64,000 bases of DNA. Origin: Fodinibius sp964490705 (GTDB taxonomy: Bacteria; Bacteroidota; Rhodothermia; Balneolales; Balneolaceae). A model generated the notes under the pieces. It did not search any database, was not told where the DNA came from, and saw only the letters and a list, made by a program, of their open reading frames with translations. Below are positions 37,789-45,380 of this stretch, piece by piece (position 1 is the first letter of the stretch; each line of letters begins with the position of its first letter). The stretch spans positions 113,151 to 177,150 of the forward strand of contig CAZBCG010000006.1 of the NCBI GenBank assembly GCA_964490705.1, read 5' to 3'. A program made the translations under genes and the position numbers.

Positions 37789-37790
37789 AT

Positions 37791-37878
37791 TAAACCACAG
37801 AGAACACCGAGGAAATCGCAGACAAAAAAATAATCTCAACGCCCTCTGTGGGAGCCTCTGTTTTCTCTGCGGTTATTC
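37791..37878. repeat. Intergenic repeat CCACAGAGAACAC...TCTCTGCGG
   Basis: AACCACAGAGAACACCGAGG at 37794 is approximately mirrored by CCTCTGTTTTCTCTGCGGTT ending at 37875, a long imperfect hairpin filling most of the gap between lhgO and the next gene. Confidence 0.55.
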
Positions 37879-37925
37879 TTACTTATCCATTGCAATGAGA
37901 TTGAATAATTGCTACCCTCATTCCT

Positions 37926-40865
37926 ATGGAAAACAAAACAACGGTATCAGATCCGAATATTTTTAGGGATGAGCAAACCCGCCGGCTATATGCCAACGAT
38001 GCTTCCAGCTACGAGGAATTACCGCAAGGCGTAACCTTCCCTTCTTCGGCTCAGGATATTGTTTCGATTGTAAACCGAGCCCGCCAAAATGGACAATCTA
38101 TTACCGCGCGGGGAGCCGGCACCAGCCTGGCGGGACAAACGACCGGTGGCAGTATTGTGATGGATGTGGGCCGCCACATGAATAACATCCGAGGAATAAA
38201 TAGTGAGCAACAATGGGCGCAGGTACAACCGGGCGTTATTCGGGATTCCCTAAACCGAAAAGCCGACCAGTATAACCTCGAATTTGGTCCCGATACTGCT
38301 ACTACTAATCGCTGCATGTTGGGCGGAATGATCGGCAACAACTCCTGCGGAATTTTTTCAATCAAGCATAAAACAACACGCGAACATATCCTCGAAATTG
38401 ATGCCGTGCTAAGCGACGGCTCGCGTGCCACCTTCAAACCGCTGACCAAAAAAGAGTTAGGCCAAAAACAAGAGCTCGACTCTCTCGAAGGTCATATCTA
38501 CCGCGAAATCATTTCACTGATTCAAGAAAATCGGGAGCATATTTTAGCGAACTATCCACATCCCGAAATCATCCGGCGCAACACCGGCTACGCCCTCGAC
38601 CGCCTTTGCGAAATGCAGCCGTTTGATCCCGATGGGCGAAAATTCAATATGGCTGAGCTGCTCTGCGGCAGCGAAGGTACCCTGGCAATGACGGCATCAG
38701 CAAAAGTAAATCTTGTTCCCCAAGATTCTGAATCCGTAATTGTGGTGCCGCACTTCTCTTCCATTCGAAAAGCACTGGAGGCCACAACCGAGGTCGTAAA
38801 AATGGATCCCGCTGCGGCCGAGCTCGTCGATCATATCATTCTTGATGCTACAAAAGGGAATATTGAACAACGGCAAAACAGATTCTTTTTGGATGGCGAA
38901 CCACACTGCATTCTTATCGTACAGTTTGACGGGAATGATCAGGAGGAACTAACTGCCAAAGCAGAAAAATTGTCCGAGCGATTGAATACGCTGGAACTCA
39001 GTGATACCGCCCCTATCATCACTGATGATGAAAAGAAAGAGCGCGTGTGGAATCTCCGCAAAGCAGGGCTGGGACTCTTAATGGGGCTTGGCTCCGAAGG
39101 ACGAACGCCCTCGTTTTGTGAAGATACGGCCGTTCGAGTGTCCGACCTCCCCGATTATATTGACGATTTTCAGCAAATTCTGGATAAGCACGAAACCAAC
39201 TGCGTGTTTTATGCTCATGCTTCGGTGGGCGAACTACATTTGCGTCCCGTTATTGATCTGCAGCAACCGGAGGGTATCCAAAAGATGAAGACCATGGCCG
39301 GCGAAATTGCCGACCTGGTGCGCAGTTATCGTGGATCGCTATCCGGCGAACACGGCGACGGACGGGCACGAGCTCCGTATATCGAAAAAGTACTGGGATC
39401 AGAAATGATGCCGTTGCTCAAAAAAGTGAAACAGATCTGGGATCCGCAAGGTATCTTTAATCCCGGAAAAATTACCGATCCCAAACCACTGGAAGAGGAT
39501 CTTCGCTTTTCACCATCCTATCGAAAGCCCGAAGTTGATACCCATTTTAACTGGCGCAAGGAAGAGAGTTTTGGAGATGCTTTGGAGCTCTGCAATGGCG
39601 CAGGGGTTTGCCGAAAACTATCGGAGAGCGGCGGCACGATGTGTCCCAGTTACATGGCTACGAAAGAAGAAAAAGACTCCACCCGCGGACGCGCAAACCT
39701 CTTTCGCCAGTTGTTTTCGGGCAAACAGCAAGAGGCTTTTCAGTCGGCAGAACTCAAAGATGCACTCGATCTCTGCCTCAGCTGCAAGGCCTGCAAGAGT
39801 GAATGTCCTGCCAATGTAGATATGGCGCGTATGAAGGCCGAATTTACCCAGGGTTGGCACGAAGAGCACGGCATTTCACTGGGCAAACGTTTTTTTGGTC
39901 AGGCCGCCAAACTGTACCCGCTGGCCAGTATGTTTCCGAACCTATCCAACTGGATGATGAAACAGCCGATCATCAAAGAATTGCTGCAGCAATTTTTGGG
40001 GATCGACAAGCGACGATCACTCCCGGAATTGGTCGATCAAACATTTGTGGATTGGTTTGAGAATCGATCCCCATCAAATCGCTGGGCTCGCGATCCGATG
40101 GATAATGAGACCAATAACATCCGTCCGAAGGCAAATTCAGCCACCGGACGGGAAGTGGTTCTTTTGATTGATATCTTTACCAATTACCATGATCCCCAGA
40201 TCGGCAAAGCAGCGGTTCGGTTTTTGGAATCCAAGGGATATAACGTTCGAGTGCCTGATTTTCATGAAGTAGGTCGGCCGCAGATCTCCAAGGGAATGCT
40301 TACCCATGCCAAAAATATCCTCGACGATAACCTGCCGAAACTTGCTTCGTTTGCTGATCGAGGAGTGCCCATTGTGGGACTCGAACCGTCAGAAATTCTT
40401 ACGCTGCGAGATGAGTACCTGGATCTCTGTGACAATGGTCAGCTGGAACAAGCGGAGGCGGTGGCCGAACATGCTTTCACATTTGAAGAGTTTGCTGTCA
40501 AGGCTATTCAAGAAAATAATGCGCCGGAATTATCCCCAACTAAAGACAAGGTATATATTCACGGACACTGCCACGCCAAATCTCTGATCGGCAATTCGGC
40601 TATCCAAAATATATTAGAACGAGCCGGCTTTAAGCCCATTGTTCTTGACACCGGCTGCTGTGGCATGGCGGGTAGTTTTGGTTATGAAAAAGATCATTAC
40701 GATATCTCGATGGATATCGGAGAACAGCGCTTATTCCCGGTTCTCCGCAACCTGCCTGATGACGCCATCATTTGCGCACCGGGATTTTCTTGTCGACATC
40801 AAATTGCACATGGTGTTGGCCGTAAGGCTCACCATCCGGCAGAAGTCTTAGCCAAAGCTCTATAA
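37926..40865 (+). CDS. FAD-linked and Fe-S 2-hydroxyacid dehydrogenase (YdiJ/D-2-hydroxyglutarate-type)
   Basis: 979 residues. N-terminal PCMH FAD-binding domain (ITARGAGTSLAGQTTGGSIVMD, ~55-76), FAD-oxidase C-terminal domain (~280-530; ending DPQGIFNPGKI), two 4Fe-4S regions (CNGAGVCRKLSESGGTMCPSY ~560 and CLSCKACKSECP ~618), and a C-terminal CCG domain (GHCHAKSL ~880 and DTGCCGMAGSFGY ~905). Matches the large YdiJ-like fusion that oxidises D-2-hydroxyglutarate or D-lactate to a quinone or other acceptor. Its place beside lhgO favours 2-hydroxyglutarate, by inference. Confidence 0.85.
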   Translation: MENKTTVSDPNIFRDEQTRRLYANDASSYEELPQGVTFPSSAQDIVSIVNRARQNGQSITARGAGTSLAGQTTGGSIVMDVGRHMNNIRGINSEQQWAQVQPGVIRDSLNRKADQYNLEFGPDTATTNRCMLGGMIGNNSCGIFSIKHKTTREHILEIDAVLSDGSRATFKPLTKKELGQKQELDSLEGHIYREIISLIQENREHILANYPHPEIIRRNTGYALDRLCEMQPFDPDGRKFNMAELLCGSEGTLAMTASAKVNLVPQDSESVIVVPHFSSIRKALEATTEVVKMDPAAAELVDHIILDATKGNIEQRQNRFFLDGEPHCILIVQFDGNDQEELTAKAEKLSERLNTLELSDTAPIITDDEKKERVWNLRKAGLGLLMGLGSEGRTPSFCEDTAVRVSDLPDYIDDFQQILDKHETNCVFYAHASVGELHLRPVIDLQQPEGIQKMKTMAGEIADLVRSYRGSLSGEHGDGRARAPYIEKVLGSEMMPLLKKVKQIWDPQGIFNPGKITDPKPLEEDLRFSPSYRKPEVDTHFNWRKEESFGDALELCNGAGVCRKLSESGGTMCPSYMATKEEKDSTRGRANLFRQLFSGKQQEAFQSAELKDALDLCLSCKACKSECPANVDMARMKAEFTQGWHEEHGISLGKRFFGQAAKLYPLASMFPNLSNWMMKQPIIKELLQQFLGIDKRRSLPELVDQTFVDWFENRSPSNRWARDPMDNETNNIRPKANSATGREVVLLIDIFTNYHDPQIGKAAVRFLESKGYNVRVPDFHEVGRPQISKGMLTHAKNILDDNLPKLASFADRGVPIVGLEPSEILTLRDEYLDLCDNGQLEQAEAVAEHAFTFEEFAVKAIQENNAPELSPTKDKVYIHGHCHAKSLIGNSAIQNILERAGFKPIVLDTGCCGMAGSFGYEKDHYDISMDIGEQRLFPVLRNLPDDAIICAPGFSCRHQIAHGVGRKAHHPAEVLAKAL

Positions 40866-41001
40866 TATTTGCCTACACTCCTGAGGCGGCGATTTATATC
40901 TATCGCATAAATATTATCCTGCGAGGCAACCCTGACCATTGGAATCCTGTATAGGTAACAAAGAAAGGAACAAAAATAAATTCCAATTAAGCAGGAAACC
41001 A

Positions 41002-41430
41002 ATGATTAGTTACAAATCTCGATATACTATTTTAGTATCTACACTACTTGCTTTGCTATTGGTTTGGAGCGGATGTGGTTCGACGGGCTCGAATGAGGAT
41101 CCCGAGGATCCCAATCCTCCCAGCACCAGCTTTGACAGCGGCGAAATCGAGCCCGACGGAACTTTTAGCTATACCTTCGAAACTGAAGGCGATGTGGACT
41201 ATTATTGCCAGAACCACGCTCCCGATATGGTCGGACAAATAACGGTAACAAGCGAAGCTGAAGCCGTGGATCGGGATACTGTTTTTATGGATGGCATGCA
41301 GTTTAATCCCGCAAATCTTTCTGTGGCACCCAATACCGAAGTCGTCTGGATTAATCGTGCAAGTGTAAATCACACCGTAACAAGCGGTAATCCTCCAGGA
41401 GACGGAGGCGGTGGTGGCGGAGATTACTAA
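41002..41430 (+). CDS. Cupredoxin-like lipoprotein with apparently permuted domain order
   Basis: 142 residues from ATG 41002, chosen because it opens the signal peptide; the frame extends to 40939. Lipobox VWSGC (Cys25). Residues 44-83 (FDSGEIEPDGTFSYTFETEG, then YYCQNHAPDMVGQITV) equal the C-terminal half of a plastocyanin-like domain with ligands Cys69, His72, Met76. Residues 92-130 (DTVFMDGMQFNPANLSVAPN, then TEVVWINRASVNHTVTSGNP) equal the N-terminal half with ligand His124. The halves are in reverse order to normal, consistent with circular permutation. The end is Gly-rich (residues 132-140). Possible periplasmic electron carrier or copper protein; it follows two FAD dehydrogenases on the same strand. 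Confidence 0.7.
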   Translation: MISYKSRYTILVSTLLALLLVWSGCGSTGSNEDPEDPNPPSTSFDSGEIEPDGTFSYTFETEGDVDYYCQNHAPDMVGQITVTSEAEAVDRDTVFMDGMQFNPANLSVAPNTEVVWINRASVNHTVTSGNPPGDGGGGGGDY

Positions 41431-41523
41431 CGGTTCACTACTTGGATTTTGCGTTGGGCCGTCACTGTCTCCTCGTTTTCGAGGAGCATTCATCCCCATA
41501 ATCTCTTCTGCTGATGACGGCTC

Positions 41524-41568
41524 ACACAGGGTTGGACACGACAATCGTTCAACCCTGTGTTTATTTTT
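41524..41568 (+). terminator. Hairpin terminator between cupredoxin and rhodanese genes
   Basis: ACACAGGGTTG at 41524-41534 pairs perfectly with CAACCCTGTGT at 41550-41560 and is followed by TTATTTTT on the plus strand. The rhodanese stop codon (41561-41563, minus) lies at its edge, so it may serve both genes. Confidence 0.8.
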
Positions 41569-41935
41569 CGATGGGCAATCCGGCTTCGATCCACGAACGA
41601 AATCCGCCGGCCAATGACTTCACATTACTGTATCCCATCTTTTGCAGGCTATCAGCCGCCAGCGCAGATCGATATCCACCCCCACAATACAGCACCAGCT
41701 CCTGATCGGTATCAGGATATTCTTCCTCAACATCTCGCTCGATGATACCCTTGCCCAGGTATTCTGCCCCGGCAATGTGCGACTGTTCCCACTCATCCTG
41801 TTCACGCACATCCAGTATCACAAAATCATTGCCGGATTCCAGTTTTTCCTGTACGACCTCGGGATTAATTTCCTCGATGCGCGTTTTGGCGTCGTCAACA
41901 AGAGTTACAAATCGCTCGGAGTGATGTTTTCCCAT
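41561..41935 (-). CDS. Single-domain rhodanese-like protein
   Basis: 124 residues, cytoplasmic. FVILDVREQDEWEQSHIAGAEYL (~42-64) and the active-site loop LYCGGGYRSALAADSL (~84-99) with the catalytic Cys identify a rhodanese domain (sulfur carrier or thiosulfate sulfurtransferase). The loop CGGGYRS is one typical of stand-alone rhodaneses. Converges with the cupredoxin gene. Confidence 0.88.
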   Translation of the reverse strand: MGKHHSERFVTLVDDAKTRIEEINPEVVQEKLESGNDFVILDVREQDEWEQSHIAGAEYLGKGIIERDVEEEYPDTDQELVLYCGGGYRSALAADSLQKMGYSNVKSLAGGFRSWIEAGLPIEK

Positions 41936-41944
41936 AAATAATAC

Positions 41945-42118
41945 AAGCTTTTAACCCACTGATCTACACAGATGTTAACAGATTAGAATGTTAAAACAAG
42001 GCTATTTCAAGCGTCCACGTTTGAAATAAAGAATGATAAGCGCAGATGCTTTATCAAAGCATTAGGTGGTGAAAAATGGTCGCCAATTTATCTGTTTTAC
42101 ATCAGCGTAAATCCGCGG
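41945..42118. repeat. Intergenic repeat of the CCACTGATCTACACAGATG type
   Basis: Starts CCCACTGATCTACACAGATG and ends CATCAGCGTAAATCCGCGGT; related words occur at 43868-43972 and 25757-25812. It occupies the gap between recN and the rhodanese gene and carries no credible open frame. Confidence 0.5.
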
Positions 42119-43831
42119 TTAATTTTTGAAGGTATTCTTATTAATTAATTCCTGTGCACTTTCCAGGGCAGCTTCGGTAATCTCTTCGCCACTCATCAGC
42201 GTGGCCACTTCGGTTACGTGCTCATTTTCATTTAATGGAATAATCTGTGATACCGTTCGATCATCGCGCTCTACCTTTCGCACTTTATAATGCTTATGGG
42301 CCTGACTGGCTATTTGCGGCTGATGCGTGATGGCCACAATCTGGCATTTCTCTGACAGGCGTCGCATCGTACGCCCCACTTTTTCCGAAATTTCTCCGCT
42401 AATTCCAGTATCAATCTCGTCAAAAATCATCACCGGCAAACTCTGTTCGCGGGCAATAATTGATTTCAGAGCCAACATTACGCGACTGATTTCTCCGCCG
42501 GATGCAATCTTGGCCAGTGGTTTGGGCTCCTCTCCTTTATTGGTCGAAATGTAGAGCCGAATATCATCACAGCCATGCTCGGTACAATCCACCGGCTGGC
42601 CGTCAATGGCGATCCAGCCCTGCCCTTCGGATGTTACCATCCAATCCACGCGTACCTTAAAATCAGCATGTGCAATGCCTAAATTATTGAGTTCATCTTC
42701 AATTTGTCGGGATAGTTGCTGGCCCACTTCTTGGCGCACCTGGTGTAAATCTCTTGCTTTCTGTGTCAGCTCCGTAGCCTGAGTTTCGATCTTTTCTTTC
42801 AGCTGCTCAATTTCCAGGTCAAAATTCTCAGCCAGACTCAGTTCCTTCTTAATCTCATGCAGATATTCAATCAGCTCGGGAATACTGCGCTGATATTTTT
42901 TTTGCAGGCTGTTTAGCTGATTCTGGCGCTGTCGCAGCTTCTCCAGCCGATTGGGATTGAATTCAATTTTACTTCGATAGCGTTCGGCAAACTGAATAGT
43001 CTCCTGAATACTGATGCGCGCCGATGAAATCTCTTCACGATATTCCTCAAATTCAGGCTCAATGCGGGCAACATCCTCCAGGTGTAATTTAATCTGATTC
43101 AGCAAATCAATCACATTCACCTCGTCGCCCGCTCCAATTTTTGCAATCGCCGCCGCTTTTTGATCCAGCTCTTCGGCATTATCAAGCAGGTGCATTTCTT
43201 CCTCGAGCTGTTCTTGTTCATTGGGATCCAGTTCGGCATCTTCGAGCTCCTTCACCTGAAAACGATACAGTTCTACCTTTTCCTGCAGCTCTTGTTCGCG
43301 CTTCTCGAGCGACCGCAGCTCTTTGCGCAGCTCCATCATCTCGGTATATGATTGTTGATAGGCCTTCAAGGCAGGCTGCACTTCAGCAAAACCATCAATC
43401 ACCGACCGGTGGTTTTCCTCCTTCAGCAGCATCTGGTGATCGTGCTGACCGTGCAGATCCACCAAGTAGTTGCCCACTTCACGAAGTACCGAAATCGTCA
43501 CCGGTGTATCATTGATAAAACCACGGCTTCCGGATGAACGAATCTCCCGGCGCAGGATAAGTTCGGAACGCTGCTCTACCGCATTCTCTTCCAGAATCTG
43601 TTGAATTTCTTCATTTTCACCGGCTTTGATAATGGCCTCAGCAATTGCTTTATCAGCGCCCTGGCGAATCACATTCGTATCCGCTCGTTCGCCCAATATC
43701 ATGTTAAGCGCACCGATTATAATCGATTTACCGGCCCCGGTCTGACCGGTAAGAATATTGAGCCCCTCCTGAAAGGAAACCTCAAGCTCATCGATCAGGG
43801 CAAAATCTTTTATGTAAAGGGATTGTATCAT
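42119..43831 (-). CDS. recN: DNA repair protein RecN
   Basis: 570 residues, full length. Walker A LTGQTGAGKSIIIGALNMILGERAD (~28-52), long coiled coil (~160-380), signature motif LAKIASGGEISRVMLALKSI (~445-464) and Walker B MIFDEIDTGISGEISEKVG (~475). SMC-like ATPase in double-strand break repair. The leader upstream carries a terminator (43984-44011) and the two-part motif (44057-44089). Confidence 0.94.
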   Translation of the reverse strand: MIQSLYIKDFALIDELEVSFQEGLNILTGQTGAGKSIIIGALNMILGERADTNVIRQGADKAIAEAIIKAGENEEIQQILEENAVEQRSELILRREIRSSGSRGFINDTPVTISVLREVGNYLVDLHGQHDHQMLLKEENHRSVIDGFAEVQPALKAYQQSYTEMMELRKELRSLEKREQELQEKVELYRFQVKELEDAELDPNEQEQLEEEMHLLDNAEELDQKAAAIAKIGAGDEVNVIDLLNQIKLHLEDVARIEPEFEEYREEISSARISIQETIQFAERYRSKIEFNPNRLEKLRQRQNQLNSLQKKYQRSIPELIEYLHEIKKELSLAENFDLEIEQLKEKIETQATELTQKARDLHQVRQEVGQQLSRQIEDELNNLGIAHADFKVRVDWMVTSEGQGWIAIDGQPVDCTEHGCDDIRLYISTNKGEEPKPLAKIASGGEISRVMLALKSIIAREQSLPVMIFDEIDTGISGEISEKVGRTMRRLSEKCQIVAITHQPQIASQAHKHYKVRKVERDDRTVSQIIPLNENEHVTEVATLMSGEEITEAALESAQELINKNTFKN

Positions 43832-43978
43832 AATCGCCGAACTTTAATTGGATCTTAAAATACAAAAAAATGATCACGGATTTACCGGATATATTATCTT
43901 AAAACATTAACTTACGCATCTGGTATCAACAATAATTGGTCTGCTCTATTCTAATCCGTGGTCATTTACAACACAAAA

Positions 43979-44011
43979 TAAAAAAGGCCCCCGCTTCTTT
44001 ACGGGAGCCTT
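43979..44011 (-). terminator. Orphan terminator in the recN leader
   Basis: Minus strand: AAGGCTCCCG, 8-base loop, CGGGGGCCTT with one mismatch, then TTTTATTTT. No gene ends before it on this strand, so it ends a short RNA or attenuates recN. Confidence 0.8.
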
Positions 44012-44050
44012 AATTTTGTTATGCCCTCAAGGTATCTATCTTAATGAAGA
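43979..44050 (-). ncRNA. Candidate ~70-nt small RNA or attenuated recN leader
   Basis: Transcription from the two-part motif at 44057-44089 on the minus strand would begin near 44050 and meet the strong terminator at 43979-44011. The predicted RNA contains a tiny ATG-initiated frame (M-T-L-H-stop) and no longer frame. Either a stand-alone small RNA or a terminated leader controlling recN 150 bases further on. Inferred from signals only. Confidence 0.4.
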
Positions 44051-44056
44051 GTCATA

Positions 44057-44089
44057 AGTAAGACCCTTGAGATGGCCAATCCTTACAAA
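44057..44089 (-). promoter_or_regulatory. Two-part motif TTTGTAAGGA-N14-GGTCTTACT, copy 3
   Basis: On the minus strand TTTGTAAGGA (44089-44080) and GGTCTTACT (44065-44057) with 14 bases between, as at 20598-20630. It points toward recN, with the orphan terminator in between. Confidence 0.55.
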
Positions 44090-44151
44090 AAAATTTGAGA
44101 AATTTTGTAGTTTACCTCTTAGCCAACAAAAACCTTTGATTATAGCACCTA

Positions 44152-45171
44152 ATGGGCACGTCATCCGACAAAAAATTTAATGAATATCATCTAACCATCC
44201 CGGAAAATGAAACTTCCGGTACGCGGATCGACAAATATCTGGCCGGTCAGATTGATGACACTTCACGGACCAAAATCCAAAAAGCTATAGACGAAGGGTA
44301 CGTCACCGTCAACGGCAATCCCGAAAAATCATCCTACAACATCGAAGCCGGGGATGCGATCGACGTCAGACTGCCCATCGCAAAACCGCCGACTGCAAAA
44401 GCCGAAAATATTCCGCTGGATATTGTCTATGAAGATGATGATCTGCTCATCGTCAACAAAAGTGCTGATATGGTCGTGCACCCTGCCCCGGGAAACCGAT
44501 CAGGCACGCTCGTCAACGCATTGATGTGGCATACTGATGAGCTTTCAGATCCCGATTCGGAAATGATTCGTCCCGGCATTGTGCACCGGCTCGATAAAGA
44601 TACCAGCGGCTTGCTGGTCATCGCCAAAAATGACGAAACCCATCGGCGACTGGCCGACTATTTTAAAACGAAGGATATTGAACGGACTTATTGGGCGGTC
44701 GTTTGGGGTACACCGGATGACAAGGAAGGAACAATCACCGGAGCTATCGGGCGAAATCCACATAATCGCAAGAAGATGACCGTACGATCCGATGGCGAAG
44801 GCAAACATGCCGTTACCCATTACAAGGTACTCGAATATTTTGATCATCTTAGTCTGCTGGAACTTAAGCTTGAAACCGGGCGAACCCATCAGATTCGCGT
44901 GCATCTGGCCGACAACAACCTGTGGGTGTTCGGGGATCAGAAATATGGTGGAGATTCGGTGCGCTATGGCGCCAATACCGGCAGCCGTCGGCAGATGTTC
45001 ACAAATTTATTCAAATCGCTGCAGCGACAGTGTTTGCATGCCAAAACACTGGGATTTGAACACCCTGCAACGGGAGAAATGATGGAGTTTGATTCTCCCC
45101 TGCCCGATGATTTCAAGCAAGTACTACAGATGCTCAGACAAAACTGCCAACCCGAGCATATTTATCAGTAG
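44152..45171 (+). CDS. rluD: RluA-family pseudouridine synthase (RluD type)
   Basis: 339 residues. S4 domain (TRIDKYLAGQIDDTSRTKIQKAIDEGYVTVNG, ~22-53) followed by the RluA catalytic core with GIVHRLDKDTSGLLVIAK (~142-159; catalytic Asp) and ETGRTHQIRVHLA (~243). Most like RluD, which modifies 23S rRNA helix 69. ATG 44152. Divergent from recN. Confidence 0.9.
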   Translation: MGTSSDKKFNEYHLTIPENETSGTRIDKYLAGQIDDTSRTKIQKAIDEGYVTVNGNPEKSSYNIEAGDAIDVRLPIAKPPTAKAENIPLDIVYEDDDLLIVNKSADMVVHPAPGNRSGTLVNALMWHTDELSDPDSEMIRPGIVHRLDKDTSGLLVIAKNDETHRRLADYFKTKDIERTYWAVVWGTPDDKEGTITGAIGRNPHNRKKMTVRSDGEGKHAVTHYKVLEYFDHLSLLELKLETGRTHQIRVHLADNNLWVFGDQKYGGDSVRYGANTGSRRQMFTNLFKSLQRQCLHAKTLGFEHPATGEMMEFDSPLPDDFKQVLQMLRQNCQPEHIYQ

Positions 45172-45178
45172 AAGCCCT

Positions 45179-45312
45179 TGCAAAACTAACTTATTGTGTC
45201 ATTCTGAACTTGCCGCGTCCCGATTATTCGGGGTTTCAGAATCTAAATAGGACTCTGTATTATTTAAGTGAAGATCCTGAAATAAATTCAGGATGACACC
45301 AGCAGTTTTGCA
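45179..45312. repeat. Intergenic repeat flanked by TGCAAAACT/AGTTTTGCA, copy 4
   Basis: Nine-base terminal inverted repeats TGCAAAACT (45179-45187) and AGTTTTGCA (45304-45312) enclose GTCATTCTGAAC..., CCCGATTATTCGGGG, and GATCCTGAAA...TTCAGGATGACA (45273-45298, 26 bases identical to 6401). This longest copy looks like a small non-coding mobile repeat. Confidence 0.6.
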
Positions 45313-45330
45313 TAGGTCTCCGGTAATAAA

Positions 45331-45360
45331 AAAGGAGCCCACTTTGCAGTGGACTCCTTT
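45331..45360. terminator. Bidirectional terminator between rluD and the metalloprotease
   Basis: AAAGGAGCCCACT, TTGC loop, AGTGGACTCCTTT with one mismatch. A-run to the left and T-run to the right give U-tails in both directions; it lies 20 bases past the metalloprotease stop. Confidence 0.88.
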
Positions 45361-45380
45361 TGATGAGATCAAAACACAAT

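Larger units (their letters stand above)
43832..44151. other. 320-base recN/rluD intergenic region
   Basis: Between divergent recN and rluD. Holds an AT-rich repeat (CACGGATTTACC ... CTAATCCGTGG, 43876-43964), a minus-strand terminator (43984-44011), the two-part motif (44057-44089) and an ACAAAA...TTTTGT dyad near 44086-44110. No protein-coding frame beyond a possible 4-codon minus-strand ATG. Confidence 0.65.

Noticed and set aside
41411..41617. A 68-residue plus-strand frame after the cupredoxin gene
   Set aside because: It overlaps the terminator and the opposite-strand rhodanese; composition is not protein-like.
43984..44011. Terminator of a plus-strand gene
   Set aside because: The T-run lies on the minus-strand side and no plus-strand gene precedes it.
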